Below are positions 49,846 through 58,785 of a stretch of 64,000 bases of DNA, one piece after another. The DNA is from Tsukamurella conjunctivitidis (GTDB taxonomy: Bacteria > Actinomycetota > Actinomycetes > Mycobacteriales > Mycobacteriaceae), in assembly GCF_007858475.1 (NCBI RefSeq), contig NZ_VIGX01000002.1:372001-436000 (forward strand), read 5' to 3'. Every line of letters starts with the position of its first letter. The stretch's first letter is position 1. Under the pieces are notes generated by a model, which was given only the letters and a program-made list of their open reading frames with translations, ran no database searches and was not told the origin of the DNA. The position numbers and the translations under genes are program-made.

Positions 49846-51600
49846 CTAGAGGGAGTAGCGGCGCGCGGCCGTGCGGTACAGGCGGCGCCACAGGACCGCG
49901 TTGGTGCCCACGACGAACAGGCACATCACGACGATCCCGAGCAGTAGGTGGGCGGTGTGCTCGACGCCGGTCGCGGCGGTGGCCCGCGCGATGTAGTCGC
50001 CGAGACCGTACGCGTGGTGCTCCTCGCCGTTGTACGAGACGACCTCGGCCACGATCGAGGCGTTCCAGGCTCCGCCCGCGGCGGTGATCCCGCCGGTCAC
50101 GTAACCGGCGAAGACGCCCGGCAGCAGCACGGAGCGCCACTTCAGCAGTCGGGGGAGCCGCATGTCGTCGGCGGCCTCGAGCAGGTCGCCGGGGATCGCG
50201 CTGGCCGCGGCGATGACGTTGAACAGGATGTACCACTGCGTGCCGAGCGCCATCAGGACGACGCCGCCCAGATCCAGCGGAATGTTCCAGGCCACGAGGA
50301 CCGCGGTGACCAGGGGGAACAGGAAGTTCGCGGGGAAGCTCGCGCACACCTGGACGACGGGCTGCAGGGCGCGGCTGAGGCGCGGGTCGAGGCCCACGAT
50401 CACGCCGATCGGCACCCACACGACCGTGGCGACGATCATCACGACCGCGACGCGGGCCATCGTCGCGAGGCCCAGCAGGACGACGTGTCCCACCTCGGCG
50501 AGCCCCGCGTCGCGCAGGATCACCTCGAGCGCCCGCCACAGGCCGTACGCCACGACCGCCAGGACGACGGTGCCGAAAGCGAGGTCGCCGAGGCGGGCGC
50601 GGCGCGGGTCCGCGGGCGCGGTGTGCCCGGTGCGGCCCAGCGCGCCGAAGACCCGGTCGAGCCCCGTCACCACGGGCGCTGCCGCGCGCCGCAGCCCGTC
50701 ACCGACGTGCGAGCGGCGCAGCAGCGTCAGCACGGTGGACCGTGGGACGCGGCCGGTGGCGGAGTCCTCGAGGCGGAAGCGTTCGGCCCACGCCGTCAAC
50801 GGGCTCCAGAACAGCAGGTTCACCGCGATGATGACCACGATCATCGCGGCGATGGCCCAGCCGACGCGGCCGAGATCACCGTCGGCCGACGCGGTGGCGA
50901 CGTAGGCGCCGATGCCGGGGAGGGCGTACTCGTTACCGGCCACCGAGACGGCCTCCGAGGCGGTGAGGAAGAACCACCCGCCGCCGAAGCTCATCATCGC
51001 GTTCCAGACCAGCGGGATCATGCCGCTGGGCACGTCGAGTCGCCAGAATCGTTGCCAGCGTGACAGTCCCAGGTCGCGGGCGGCTTCGCCGAGCTCGCGC
51101 GGCTGGCTGATCAGACTCTGGTAGAAGGCGAAGGTCATGTTCCACGCCTGCGAGGTGAAGATGGCGAAGACCGCCGCGCACTCGAGTCCCAGCGTCGATC
51201 CCGGGAACAGTGCGAGGAAGACGGTGACCGTCACCGAGAGGAAGCCGAGGATCGGCACCGACTGCAGCACGTCGAGCAGCGGCAGCAGCACCGCCCGCGC
51301 CCGCCGCGACCGTGCCGCCAACAATGCGTAGCCGAAGGTGAAGACGACGGACGCCGCGAGCGCGAGGAACATGCGCAGCAGGGAGCGCAGCGCGTAGTAG
51401 GGCAGGTTCGACGGGTCGGTGTCGACACGGGCGGTGCTGTGCGCCAGGTCCATCGGCGCGTTCATGCCCTGCCCGACGCGGATCGTCAGCCAGATCAGCG
51501 CCGCCGCACCGGCGACCACGAGGACGTCGGCGACGATCGAGCGGCGGCCCTCGCGCTCGGTGCGGCGCCGGCCGAGCAGGGGAGCGGTCAGTGCGCTCAC
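49846..51600 (-). CDS. ABC transporter permease with two fused membrane domains
   Basis: The 584-residue protein contains two binding-protein-dependent permease domains in tandem (about 60-275 and 355-575). Each has the EAA cytoplasmic loop (GEAARDLGLSRWQRFWRLDVP near 190; LEAADDMRLPRLLKWRSVLLP near 485). One chain therefore supplies the whole channel. GTG 51600 overlaps the mgtC stop (GTGA), so it is translationally coupled to mgtC; the ATPase gene follows after 28 bases. Relatives are annotated as nitrate/sulfonate/taurine type, but the magnesium-riboswitch context argues for a different cargo. Confidence 0.85.
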   Translation of the reverse strand: MSALTAPLLGRRRTEREGRRSIVADVLVVAGAAALIWLTIRVGQGMNAPMDLAHSTARVDTDPSNLPYYALRSLLRMFLALAASVVFTFGYALLAARSRRARAVLLPLLDVLQSVPILGFLSVTVTVFLALFPGSTLGLECAAVFAIFTSQAWNMTFAFYQSLISQPRELGEAARDLGLSRWQRFWRLDVPSGMIPLVWNAMMSFGGGWFFLTASEAVSVAGNEYALPGIGAYVATASADGDLGRVGWAIAAMIVVIIAVNLLFWSPLTAWAERFRLEDSATGRVPRSTVLTLLRRSHVGDGLRRAAAPVVTGLDRVFGALGRTGHTAPADPRRARLGDLAFGTVVLAVVAYGLWRALEVILRDAGLAEVGHVVLLGLATMARVAVVMIVATVVWVPIGVIVGLDPRLSRALQPVVQVCASFPANFLFPLVTAVLVAWNIPLDLGGVVLMALGTQWYILFNVIAAASAIPGDLLEAADDMRLPRLLKWRSVLLPGVFAGYVTGGITAAGGAWNASIVAEVVSYNGEEHHAYGLGDYIARATAATGVEHTAHLLLGIVVMCLFVVGTNAVLWRRLYRTAARRYSL

Positions 51601-52319
51601 AGGTCCGCCTCCTCGCGCTCGGGCAGCACGTCCCAGCGCACCGCCGTCACCGACGGCTCCATGCTGAGCTGGCTGATCGCCGTCTCCAGGGCGCGGTCGT
51701 CGCGACCGTCCGCGGCGAGGGTGGCCCGTACCTCCACCCTGCCGTCGTCGGTGTCGACGCTGCTGATGGACTGCAGGTGGAAGACGGTGCGGCTCAACGC
51801 CTGGACCAGCATCACGCGGACGTGCGCCTCGTTCTCGTCGCGCGTCACGGCGACGAACTCGTACCGGCTCGGCGCCTCCTTCCCGTTGTCGGGTGCGCGG
51901 TCCACGGCGTGCCCGACCGACCGCAGGGCGGTGTTGACGCCGATCACGACGGCGGTGCCGATCGCGGCCGGGATGTACATCCCGGAGCCCGACAGCGCGC
52001 CGACGGCGGCCGAGCACCACAGCGTGGCGGCGGTGTTCAGGCCGCGCACGGTGAGGCCGTCGCGCAGGATCACGCCGCCGCCGAGGAAGCCGATGCCCGA
52101 GACGATCTGCGCCGCGACGCGCGTGGGATCGCCGCCGGCGAAGCCGTAGGCGGACAGGACGACGAAGAGCGCCGAGCCGACCGAGACCAGCGCATTGGTG
52201 CGCAGGCCGGCCATGCGGGCGCGGTACTGGCGCTCGAGTCCGATCAGGGTGCCGAAGCCGACGCCCGCCGCGATGCGCGGCAGCATGTCGAGCAGGTCGA
52301 TGTTCGTGGTGGCGTGCAT
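51597..52319 (-). CDS. mgtC: MgtC/SapB family protein
   Basis: The 240-residue protein has about five membrane segments in residues 1-135, with the MgtC signature GLERQYRARMAGLRTNALVSVGSALF and GIGFLGGGVILR. A C-terminal ACT-like cytoplasmic domain (about 150-235) follows. MgtC helps survival in low Mg2+ and inside macrophages, partly by inhibiting ATP synthase in Salmonella. GAGGGG lies 8 bases before ATG 52319. The gene has an unusually long leader (about 430 bases) that contains an M-box magnesium riboswitch, and is coupled to an ABC permease by a GTGA overlap. Confidence 0.93.
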   Translation of the reverse strand: MHATTNIDLLDMLPRIAAGVGFGTLIGLERQYRARMAGLRTNALVSVGSALFVVLSAYGFAGGDPTRVAAQIVSGIGFLGGGVILRDGLTVRGLNTAATLWCSAAVGALSGSGMYIPAAIGTAVVIGVNTALRSVGHAVDRAPDNGKEAPSRYEFVAVTRDENEAHVRVMLVQALSRTVFHLQSISSVDTDDGRVEVRATLAADGRDDRALETAISQLSMEPSVTAVRWDVLPEREEADL

Positions 52320-52417
52320 GGTGATTCCCCTCGTCCGGGCACGCGCTACTGCGCCGCGGCCCTGGGGGCGCGGCGGAGCAGGGTGTGGAGGTGTCAGTGG
52401 GGCACAGGCGAGGGCGG

Positions 52418-52437
52418 GCCGACGGTACGCCGTCGGC
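52418..52437 (-). other. Leader hairpin near mgtC
   Basis: GCCGACGG (52418-52425) and CCGTCGGC (52430-52437) form a perfect 8-bp stem with a 4-base loop inside the mgtC leader. It could form part of the riboswitch's expression platform or a late terminator. Confidence 0.5.
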
Positions 52438-52468
52438 TCACGGGCCTGCGGCCCGGATCATGGTGCGC

Positions 52469-52528
52469 TCAGCGGCTTCCCACGGCGATGTGGGAAGCGC
52501 CGAGCGTTCGACTACGGCCGTCGGGCAT
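52469..52528 (-). CDS. 19-residue ORF in the mgtC leader
   Basis: ATG 52528 is preceded by GGAGG (52540-52536) at a 7-base spacing, among the best ribosome sites in the window. The peptide is MPDGRSRTLGASHIAVGSR. Its last codons are inside a 9-bp hairpin (52475-52498), so ribosome position would decide whether the hairpin forms, as in leader-peptide attenuation. A second, overlapping ATG at 52533 opens a 31-residue Pro-containing frame but sits too close to the ribosome site. Whether either is translated is unknown. Confidence 0.5.
   Translation of the reverse strand: MPDGRSRTLGASHIAVGSR
52475..52498 (-). terminator. Possible attenuator hairpin in the mgtC leader
   Basis: GCTTCCCAC (52475-52483) and GTGGGAAGC (52490-52498) form a perfect 9-bp stem with a 6-base loop. 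The hairpin overlaps the end of the small leader ORF, between the M-box and mgtC. There is no T-tract, so it may work with Rho or by hiding sequences. Confidence 0.5.
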
Positions 52529-52637
52529 TGCATCACCTCCGTGGGTCGGCGTTCCGCGCGCCAGGACGGAGGGTGACGAAGCTGCGCCCCTCCACGTCAG
52601 ACCTTCAGCACTTCGCGGCGTGAACCCGTGAACGGGA

Positions 52638-52748
52638 GCCAATCGGGGAGCACCCTTAAGCCGGATGCGCCTGTCCTGACCCGGGGCGTCTCTCGACGTT
52701 CGGGGTCGCTGGCCTGTTTCCGCGAAGGAGCCTCAGCGAACGATTGGC
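52638..52748 (-). ncRNA. M-box (ykoK) magnesium riboswitch
   Basis: On the minus strand the conserved core is clear: TGAGGCTCCTTCGCGGAAAC, then an ACAGGCCAGCGACCCC stretch, GAACGTCGAGAGACG, and a GGGTCAGGACAGG stretch. This is the order and spacing of M-box RNAs such as that upstream of mycobacterial Rv1535. The ends pair perfectly as P1: GCCAATCG (52748-52741) with CGATTGGC (52645-52638). Mg2+ binding should fold the RNA and switch off the downstream mgtC-ABC operon. Confidence 0.88.
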
Positions 52749-52761
52749 GCCTTGCGCAACC

Positions 52762-52790
52762 AGCATGACACGGGGTCATCGACGGGGCAA
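52762..52790 (-). promoter_or_regulatory. Promoter of the M-box / mgtC transcript
   Basis: TTGCCC (52790-52785) and CATGCT (52767-52762) are separated by exactly 17 bases. Transcription would begin near 52755, a few bases before the first riboswitch stem. Confidence 0.6.
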
Positions 52791-52810
52791 GCCGAGTAGT
52801 GTGGCCCGCC

Positions 52811-53425
52811 ATGGAGGTACCGACGACCCGCCGGACCGGCGCGGCAGGGCCCGAGGCGGGGACGGCGCGGGAGCGCGCCAAGGCCGCCCGCCGCCGCGAA
52901 CTGCTCGCCGCGGCGGCGACGCTCATGGCCGAGCGCGGCTTCGCCGGCGTGCGCCTGGAAGACATCGGCGCGGCCGCGGGCGTCTCCGGTCCGGCCATGT
53001 ACCGCCACTTCGCGGGCAAGCAGGACGTGCTCGCCGCACTGCTGGTGGAGATCTCGGAGTACCTCTACGACGGTGGCCGCCGGGTGGCGGAGGAGCGCGC
53101 GGGGGATCCTCGGCAGGCGCTGCGCGACCTCGTCGACTTCCACGTCGATTTCGCGGCCTCGGAGCCCGACCTGATCCGGGTCCAGTACCGCGACATGTGG
53201 TCGCTGGCACCGGAATCGGCGCGCCGTGTGCGCCGGCTGCAGCGTCAGTACGTGGAGATCTGGACCGACGCCCTCACCGCGCTCGGCGGTGACCCGGTGG
53301 ACAATCGCGCCGTCGTGCACGCCGTCTTCGGCCTCATCAACGCCGCCCCGAGCCTCCCGGCGCTGCCGCAGCCCCGGCTCCGCGCGCTGCTGCGCGACAA
53401 GGCGCTCGCCGCGCTCGGCGTCTGA
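52811..53425 (+). CDS. TetR family regulator of the leucine catabolic operon
   Basis: The 204-residue protein has a TetR helix-turn-helix (about residues 25-75; LAAAATLMAERGFAGVRLEDIGAAAG, then GPAMYRHFAGKQDVLAALL). It is divergent from the mgtC leader and lies upstream of accD1-accA1-fadE19. A TetR gene (Rv2506) likewise accompanies the matching operon in M. tuberculosis. TAGTGT (52797-52802) lies 8 bases before ATG 52811, which is preferred to GTG 52799. A palindrome before accD1 (53536-53553) is a plausible target. Confidence 0.88.
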   Translation: MEVPTTRRTGAAGPEAGTARERAKAARRRELLAAAATLMAERGFAGVRLEDIGAAAGVSGPAMYRHFAGKQDVLAALLVEISEYLYDGGRRVAEERAGDPRQALRDLVDFHVDFAASEPDLIRVQYRDMWSLAPESARRVRRLQRQYVEIWTDALTALGGDPVDNRAVVHAVFGLINAAPSLPALPQPRLRALLRDKALAALGV

Positions 53426-53520
53426 CGCCACGCGACTCACCCGCGGCCGCGCGCGCGAACCGCGCAATCGGCCTCGCCGAAGCTACCGCCGAGTAAGACT
53501 GGACACGGTGGCCGGGGTCA

Positions 53521-53553
53521 CATACTCTCGTTTTCAGTTAATGGTGAATAACT
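53521..53553 (+). promoter_or_regulatory. accD1 promoter and probable TetR operator
   Basis: CATACT/TACTCT (53521-53528) is a good -10 box. Just downstream, AGTTA (53536-53540) and TAACT (53549-53553) form an inverted repeat in locally AT-rich DNA, placed to block transcription. The accD1 ribosome site GAAGGAG follows. Confidence 0.45.
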
Positions 53554-53566
53554 CGAAGGAGCGGGC

Positions 53567-55099
53567 GTGACATTCCGCGAGGAACACGAGGCGAACGTCG
53601 CCGAGCTGCGGCAGCGGCTCGACCGGGTGGCGCAGGGCGGCGGTGAGCGGGCGCGCGCCCGGCACGAGGGCCGCGGCAAGCTGCTGGTCCGCGAGCGGAT
53701 CCGGCGGCTGCTGGACACGGGCAGCCCGTTCCTCGAGGTGGCCCCGCTCGCCGCCGAGGACATGTACGACGGCAAGGCGCCCTCCGCGGGCGCCGTCGCG
53801 GGCATCGGCACGGTCTCCGGCCGCCAGGTGATGATCGTCGCCAACGACGCGACGGTCTCGGGTGGCACCTACTACCCGGTCACCGTGAAGAAGCACCTGC
53901 GCGCGCAGGAGATCGCGACGCAGAACCGCCTGCCCTGCATCTACCTCGTGGACTCGGGCGGCGCGATGCTGCTCAACCAGGACGAGGTCTTCCCCGACCG
54001 GGAGCACTTCGGCCGCATCTTCTACAACCAGGCGAACATGAGCGCCGCGGGCATCCCGCAGATCGCGGCCGTGCTCGGCAGCTCCACCGCCGGCGGCGCC
54101 TACGTGCCGGCCATGAGCGACGAGACCGTCATCGTCCGCGATCAGGGCACCATCTTCCTCGCCGGTCCGCCGCTGGTGAAGGCCGCGACCGGGGAGGACG
54201 TGACCGCGGAGGACCTCGGCGGCGGCCTCATGCACTCCACCAAGTCGGGTGTCACCGATCATCTCGTCGACTCCGACGACGAGGCGCTGGAGAAGGTCCG
54301 GCAGATCGTCGGGCGCCTGGGCCCCGTCGGCGAGGTGCAGTGGGACGTGCGACCGGCCCGGCCCGCGACGCGCCCGCAGACGGACCTCTACGACGTGGTG
54401 CCCACCGACTCCAGGATCGGCTACGACGTCCGCACGCTGATCGAGATCATCGCGGACGACGGCGAGTTCGACGAGTTCAAGGAGCTCTTCGGCACCACGC
54501 TGGTGACCGCCTTCGCGCGGATCCACGGCCACCCGGTGGGCATCATCGGCAACAACGGCGTGCTGTTCGCCGAGGCCGCGCAGAAGGGCGCGCACTTCAT
54601 CGAGCTGTGCGACAAGCGCCGCATCCCGCTGGTGTTCCTGCAGAACATCACCGGATTCATGGTCGGCCGCCAGTACGAGGAGGGCGGCATCGCCAAACAC
54701 GGCGCCAAGATGGTCACCGCCGTGGCCTGCGCCCGCGTCCCCAAGTTCACCGTCATCGTGGGCGGCTCCTTCGGCGCCGGCAACTACTCGATGTGCGGCC
54801 GCGCGTACTCGCCGCGCTTCCTGTGGATGTGGCCCAACGCGCGGATCTCCGTGATGGGCGGTCCGCAGGCCGCCGACACCCTCGGCTCCGTCCGCCGTGA
54901 GCAGGAGGGGATGGAGGAGTTCAAGCAGGGTGTGCGCGACCAGTTCGAGCGGCAGTCGCAGGCCTACTACTCGACGGCCCGGCTCTGGGACGACGGCGTG
55001 ATCGATCCCGCCGACACCCGCACCGTCCTCGGCCTCGCGCTCGACGCGGCGTCACGCACGCCGCTGCCCGAGGTCTCCTACGGCGTCTTCCGGATGTGA
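53567..55099 (+). CDS. accD1: Methylcrotonyl-CoA carboxylase beta subunit (AccD1 type)
   Basis: The 510-residue carboxyltransferase has acyl-CoA site features [18 protein letters not shown] and [16 protein letters not shown], and carboxybiotin site features [23 protein letters not shown] and [16 protein letters not shown]. These match the methylcrotonyl-CoA branch rather than propionyl- or acetyl-CoA subunits. It carboxylates 3-methylcrotonyl-CoA in leucine breakdown with AccA1. GTG 53567 is preceded by GAAGGAG. The operon order accD1-accA1-fadE19-MaoC-citE matches the M. tuberculosis leucine cluster. Confidence 0.92.
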   Translation: MTFREEHEANVAELRQRLDRVAQGGGERARARHEGRGKLLVRERIRRLLDTGSPFLEVAPLAAEDMYDGKAPSAGAVAGIGTVSGRQVMIVANDATVSGGTYYPVTVKKHLRAQEIATQNRLPCIYLVDSGGAMLLNQDEVFPDREHFGRIFYNQANMSAAGIPQIAAVLGSSTAGGAYVPAMSDETVIVRDQGTIFLAGPPLVKAATGEDVTAEDLGGGLMHSTKSGVTDHLVDSDDEALEKVRQIVGRLGPVGEVQWDVRPARPATRPQTDLYDVVPTDSRIGYDVRTLIEIIADDGEFDEFKELFGTTLVTAFARIHGHPVGIIGNNGVLFAEAAQKGAHFIELCDKRRIPLVFLQNITGFMVGRQYEEGGIAKHGAKMVTAVACARVPKFTVIVGGSFGAGNYSMCGRAYSPRFLWMWPNARISVMGGPQAADTLGSVRREQEGMEEFKQGVRDQFERQSQAYYSTARLWDDGVIDPADTRTVLGLALDAASRTPLPEVSYGVFRM

Positions 55100-55110
55100 G
55101 GCAGAAGAAG

Positions 55111-57099
55111 ATGAGCAAGATCGAGAAGGTCCTGATCGCGAACCGCGGCGAGATCGCCTGCCGCGTCATCGATACGCTGCGCACCCTGGGCATCGCCAGT
55201 GTGGCGGTCTATTCCGATGCGGATGCCGACGCCCGGCACGTGAAGCTCGCCGACGAGGCCGTGCGCCTCGGCCCGGCAGCCGCGACCGAGAGCTACCTGC
55301 GCATCGACAAGGTCGTCGAGGCCGCCCGCGCCACCGGCGCCGACGCGGTGCATCCGGGCTACGGCTTCCTCTCCGAGAACGCCGCCTTCGCGCGGGCGCT
55401 GTCGGAGGCCGGGATCGAATTCCTCGGCCCGCCGGTCGAATCCATCGAGACGATGGGCGACAAGATCACCGCCCGCGCCGCGGTCGTCGAGCGCGACGTG
55501 CCCGTGGTCCCGGGCATCAGCCGCCCGGGCCTCACCGACGCCGACCTCATCGACGCCGCGGACGGCATCGGCTTCCCCGTGCTGATCAAGCCCAGCGCGG
55601 GCGGCGGCGGCAAGGGCATGCACCGCGTGGAGAACCCCGCGGACCTGCCGGCCGCGGTCGCCGCCGCGCGCCGCGAGGCGGCCGCCGCCTTCGGCGACGA
55701 CACACTGTTCATGGAGCACTTCGTCGACACTCCGCGCCACATCGAGGTGCAGGTCCTGGCCGACAAGCACGGCAACGTGATCCACCTGGGCGAGCGCGAG
55801 TGCTCGCTGCAGCGCCGGCATCAGAAGGTGATCGAGGAGGCCCCGTCGGCGCTGCTCGACGAGGCCACGCGCGCCGACATCGGCCGCGCCGCCTGCGATG
55901 CCGCGCGGTCGGTCGGCTACACCGGCGTCGGCACCGTCGAGTTCATCGTCTCGGCGAAGCGCCCCGACCAGTTCTTCTTCATGGAGATGAACACCCGCCT
56001 CCAGGTCGAGCACCCCGTCACCGAGCTGGTGACCGGTGTCGACCTGGTGGAGCAGCAGATCCGCGTCGCCAACGGCGAGGTCCTCGCGATCGCGCAGGAG
56101 GACGTGACTCTCACCGGGCACGCCGTCGAGGCCCGCGTCTACGCGGAGGACCCGGCAGCGGGCTTCCTGCCCACCGGCGGCACGGTCACCGCCCTGCGCT
56201 ACCCGCGCAGCGACCGCCGCGGCCCCGTCCGCGTGGACACCGGCATCGAGTCGGGCAGCGTGGTCGGCAGCGACTACGACCCCATGCTCGCCAAGGTCAT
56301 CGTGCACGCCGACGACCGCGAACAGGCGCTGCGCCGTCTCGACGAGGCCCTCGCCGGAACCCAGCTCACGGGCCTGCGCACCAACGTCGACTTCTGCCGG
56401 TTCGTCCTCGCCGACGGTGACGTCGTGGCCGGCGAGCTCGACACCGAGCTGCTGGATCGGCTGGCTCCGACCTACACCCGGCCGGCGCCGACCGTGCGCG
56501 CCTACGCCGCCGCCGCGGTCACCGCCGTCACCGACTCCCGCGGGGAGGGCCCGTGGGGCACTGAGACCGGGTGGCGCATCGGGGGTGCGCAGCCGACGGT
56601 CGTGCGGTTCGCCGCGCCCGACGACGAGACCGGCGAGGTCCACGTCTCGGTGCTCGGTGAGGCGGTGACCGTCCGCGGCACCGCCGAGGGCCCGACGCTC
56701 GACTGGTCGGGCTCGGCCCGGCGGGTGGGGGAGCGCCTGGTGGTGGACGGCTTCTCGACGCCGGTCACTGTCGACCTGATCGGCGGAACCTACTGGGTCA
56801 GTGGCGAGGACGGCACGTACGAGCTCCCGCTGGCGAAGTCCACGTCGAAGGACCGCGACGGTGCGCACGGCGGCGACGTCGTGAGCCCCATGCCGGGCGC
56901 CGTGGTCGCGGTGCCGGTGGAGGACGGACAGTCGGTCACCAAGGGCGAGACGCTGGTGATCATCGAGGCGATGAAGATGGAGCAGCCGCTGACCGCGCCG
57001 CACGACGGCACGGTGTCCATCGCGGTGCGCGCCGGAGACAAGGTGACCGCGGCCCAGGTGCTCGCGAGCGTCACGGCTACCGAAACGGAAGAGAACTGA
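55111..57099 (+). CDS. accA1: Methylcrotonyl-CoA carboxylase alpha subunit (biotin-containing)
   Basis: The 662-residue protein has biotin carboxylase (about 1-450; [40 protein letters not shown]), a central BT region and a biotinyl domain. The biotinylated lysine is in EAMKMEQPL (about 619-627). It supplies carboxybiotin to AccD1. ATG 55111 begins 11 bases after the accD1 stop and fits the [14 protein letters not shown] start; GTG 55096 would overlap the previous stop without need. Confidence 0.93.
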   Translation: MSKIEKVLIANRGEIACRVIDTLRTLGIASVAVYSDADADARHVKLADEAVRLGPAAATESYLRIDKVVEAARATGADAVHPGYGFLSENAAFARALSEAGIEFLGPPVESIETMGDKITARAAVVERDVPVVPGISRPGLTDADLIDAADGIGFPVLIKPSAGGGGKGMHRVENPADLPAAVAAARREAAAAFGDDTLFMEHFVDTPRHIEVQVLADKHGNVIHLGERECSLQRRHQKVIEEAPSALLDEATRADIGRAACDAARSVGYTGVGTVEFIVSAKRPDQFFFMEMNTRLQVEHPVTELVTGVDLVEQQIRVANGEVLAIAQEDVTLTGHAVEARVYAEDPAAGFLPTGGTVTALRYPRSDRRGPVRVDTGIESGSVVGSDYDPMLAKVIVHADDREQALRRLDEALAGTQLTGLRTNVDFCRFVLADGDVVAGELDTELLDRLAPTYTRPAPTVRAYAAAAVTAVTDSRGEGPWGTETGWRIGGAQPTVVRFAAPDDETGEVHVSVLGEAVTVRGTAEGPTLDWSGSARRVGERLVVDGFSTPVTVDLIGGTYWVSGEDGTYELPLAKSTSKDRDGAHGGDVVSPMPGAVVAVPVEDGQSVTKGETLVIIEAMKMEQPLTAPHDGTVSIAVRAGDKVTAAQVLASVTATETEEN

Positions 57100-57100
57100 C

Positions 57101-58249
57101 ATGGAACTGACCCAGGACTACGCCGACCTGCGGGACACGGTGCGCGACTTCGCGAACCAGGTGGTCGCGCCCGTCTCGGCCAAGCACGACGAGGAGCACT
57201 CCTTCCCGTACGAGGTCGTGAAGCAGATGGGCCAGATGGGCCTGTTCGGCCTGCCTTTCCCCGAGGAGTACGGCGGCATGGGCGGCGACTACTTCGCCCT
57301 CGCCCTCGCGCTGGAGGAGCTCGGCCGCGTCGACCAGTCGGTCGCCATGACGGTGGAGGCCGGCGTCGGCCTCGGCGCCATGCCGATCTACAAGTTCGGC
57401 ACCGAGGAGCAGAAGCAGACGTACCTGCCCTCCCTGGCCGCGGGTGAGAACCTCGCCGGCTTCGGGCTCACCGAGCCCGGCTGCGGTTCGGACGCCTCCG
57501 GCACGCAGACCACCGCCAAGCTCGACGGCGACGAGTGGGTCATCAACGGCTCCAAGCAGTTCATCACCAACTCGGGCACCGACATCACCAGCCTGGTGAC
57601 GGTGACCGCCGTGACCGGCACCAAGCCCGACGGGCGCAAGCAGATCTCGACGATCATCGTGCCCAGCGGAACCCCCGGCTTCACCGTGGAGCCCGCGTAC
57701 AACAAGGTGGGCTGGAACGCCTCGGACACGCACCCGCTGAGCTTCAGCGACGTGCGCGTGCCGAAGGAGAACCTGCTCGGCGAGGAGGGGCGCGGCTACG
57801 CGAACTTCCTCTCCATCCTCGACGAGGGCCGCATCGCCATCGCCGCCGTCGCCACCGGCGCCGCGCAGGGCTGCGTCGACGAGTCGGTGAAGTACGCCAA
57901 GGAGCGCAACGCCTTCGGCAAGCCGATCGGGGAGTTCCAGTCCATCGCCTTCGCGATCGCGCGGATGGAGGCGCGGGCGCACACGTCCCGCGTCGCCTAC
58001 TACGAGGCGGCCCGGCTCATGCTGGCGGGCAAGCCCTTCAAGAAGGAGGCCGCCATCGCCAAGATGATCTCCTCCGAGGCGGCGATGGACAACGCGCGCA
58101 TGGCCACGCAGATCCACGGCGGCTACGGCTTCATGAACGAGTACCCGGTGGCGCGGCACTACCGCGATTCGAAGATCCTCGAGATCGGCGAGGGCACCAC
58201 CGAGGTGCAGCTCATGCTGATCGCCCGCTCGCTGGGACTGCAGGCATGA
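57101..58249 (+). CDS. fadE19: Acyl-CoA dehydrogenase, isovaleryl-CoA type (FadE19-like)
   Basis: The 382-residue flavoenzyme has GFGLTEPGCGSDASGTQTTA and KQFITNSGTDI (FAD and substrate binding), FGKPIGEFQ and the C-terminal IHGGYGFMNEYPVARHYRDS. In context it should oxidise isovaleryl-CoA to 3-methylcrotonyl-CoA, the substrate of AccA1/AccD1. The catalytic Glu position was not fixed by eye. It starts one base after accA1 ends and its stop overlaps the next gene (ATGA). Confidence 0.9.
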   Translation: MELTQDYADLRDTVRDFANQVVAPVSAKHDEEHSFPYEVVKQMGQMGLFGLPFPEEYGGMGGDYFALALALEELGRVDQSVAMTVEAGVGLGAMPIYKFGTEEQKQTYLPSLAAGENLAGFGLTEPGCGSDASGTQTTAKLDGDEWVINGSKQFITNSGTDITSLVTVTAVTGTKPDGRKQISTIIVPSGTPGFTVEPAYNKVGWNASDTHPLSFSDVRVPKENLLGEEGRGYANFLSILDEGRIAIAAVATGAAQGCVDESVKYAKERNAFGKPIGEFQSIAFAIARMEARAHTSRVAYYEAARLMLAGKPFKKEAAIAKMISSEAAMDNARMATQIHGGYGFMNEYPVARHYRDSKILEIGEGTTEVQLMLIARSLGLQA

Positions 58250-58785
58250 GTGAGCAGGAACCCGTGAAGCGGGTCACCCAGCGCGGCCTGTGGTTCGAGG
58301 AGTTCGAGGACGGTGTGCTCTACGAGCACCGCCCCGGCGTCACGGTGACCGAGGCCGACAACATGCTGTTCACCAAGCTGACCATGAACACCCAGGCGCT
58401 GCACCTGGACGCGCACTGGTCGGCGCAGCAGCCCGGCTTCGGCGGACAGCGCCTTGTGAACTCGATGTACACGCTCTCCACGCTGGTCGGACTGTCCGTC
58501 GCCCAGCTCACCCAGGGCACGCTGGTGGCGAACCTCGGCTTCTCCGAGATCGCCTTCCCCGCTCCGGTCTTCGCCGGCGACACCCTGTACGCGGAGACGC
58601 TGTGCACGGGTAAGCGGGAGTCGAAGTCGCGGCCCGGGGAGGGCATCGTCAATCTGCGACACGTGGCGCGGAACCAGGACGGCGCGGTCGTCGCGGTGGC
58701 CGAGCGGTCGACGCTCGTGCGGCGGGCGCCGGAAGCGGAGCGAGCGGGCCTGATGTCGCAGGCACCGTCGGGCGAGGGGGAGTAG
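58246..58785 (+). CDS. MaoC-like (hotdog) hydratase, Rv2499c type
   Basis: The 179-residue protein has a MaoC hotdog pattern with [13 protein letters not shown]-type and [23 protein letters not shown] segments; the Asp/His hydratase pair is probably in TEADN and LHLDAHW. Position in the operon suggests it hydrates 3-methylglutaconyl-CoA to HMG-CoA, replacing a crotonase-type hydratase, but this is inferred. Its ATG overlaps the fadE19 stop and the next ORF begins directly after its stop. Confidence 0.85.
   Translation: MSEQEPVKRVTQRGLWFEEFEDGVLYEHRPGVTVTEADNMLFTKLTMNTQALHLDAHWSAQQPGFGGQRLVNSMYTLSTLVGLSVAQLTQGTLVANLGFSEIAFPAPVFAGDTLYAETLCTGKRESKSRPGEGIVNLRHVARNQDGAVVAVAERSTLVRRAPEAERAGLMSQAPSGEGE

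Noticed and set aside
52526-52533. The second ATG (52533) as start of a 31-residue mgtC leader peptide
   Set aside because: The ribosome-binding GGAGG would be only 2 bases away; the ATG at 52528 has a proper 7-base spacing.
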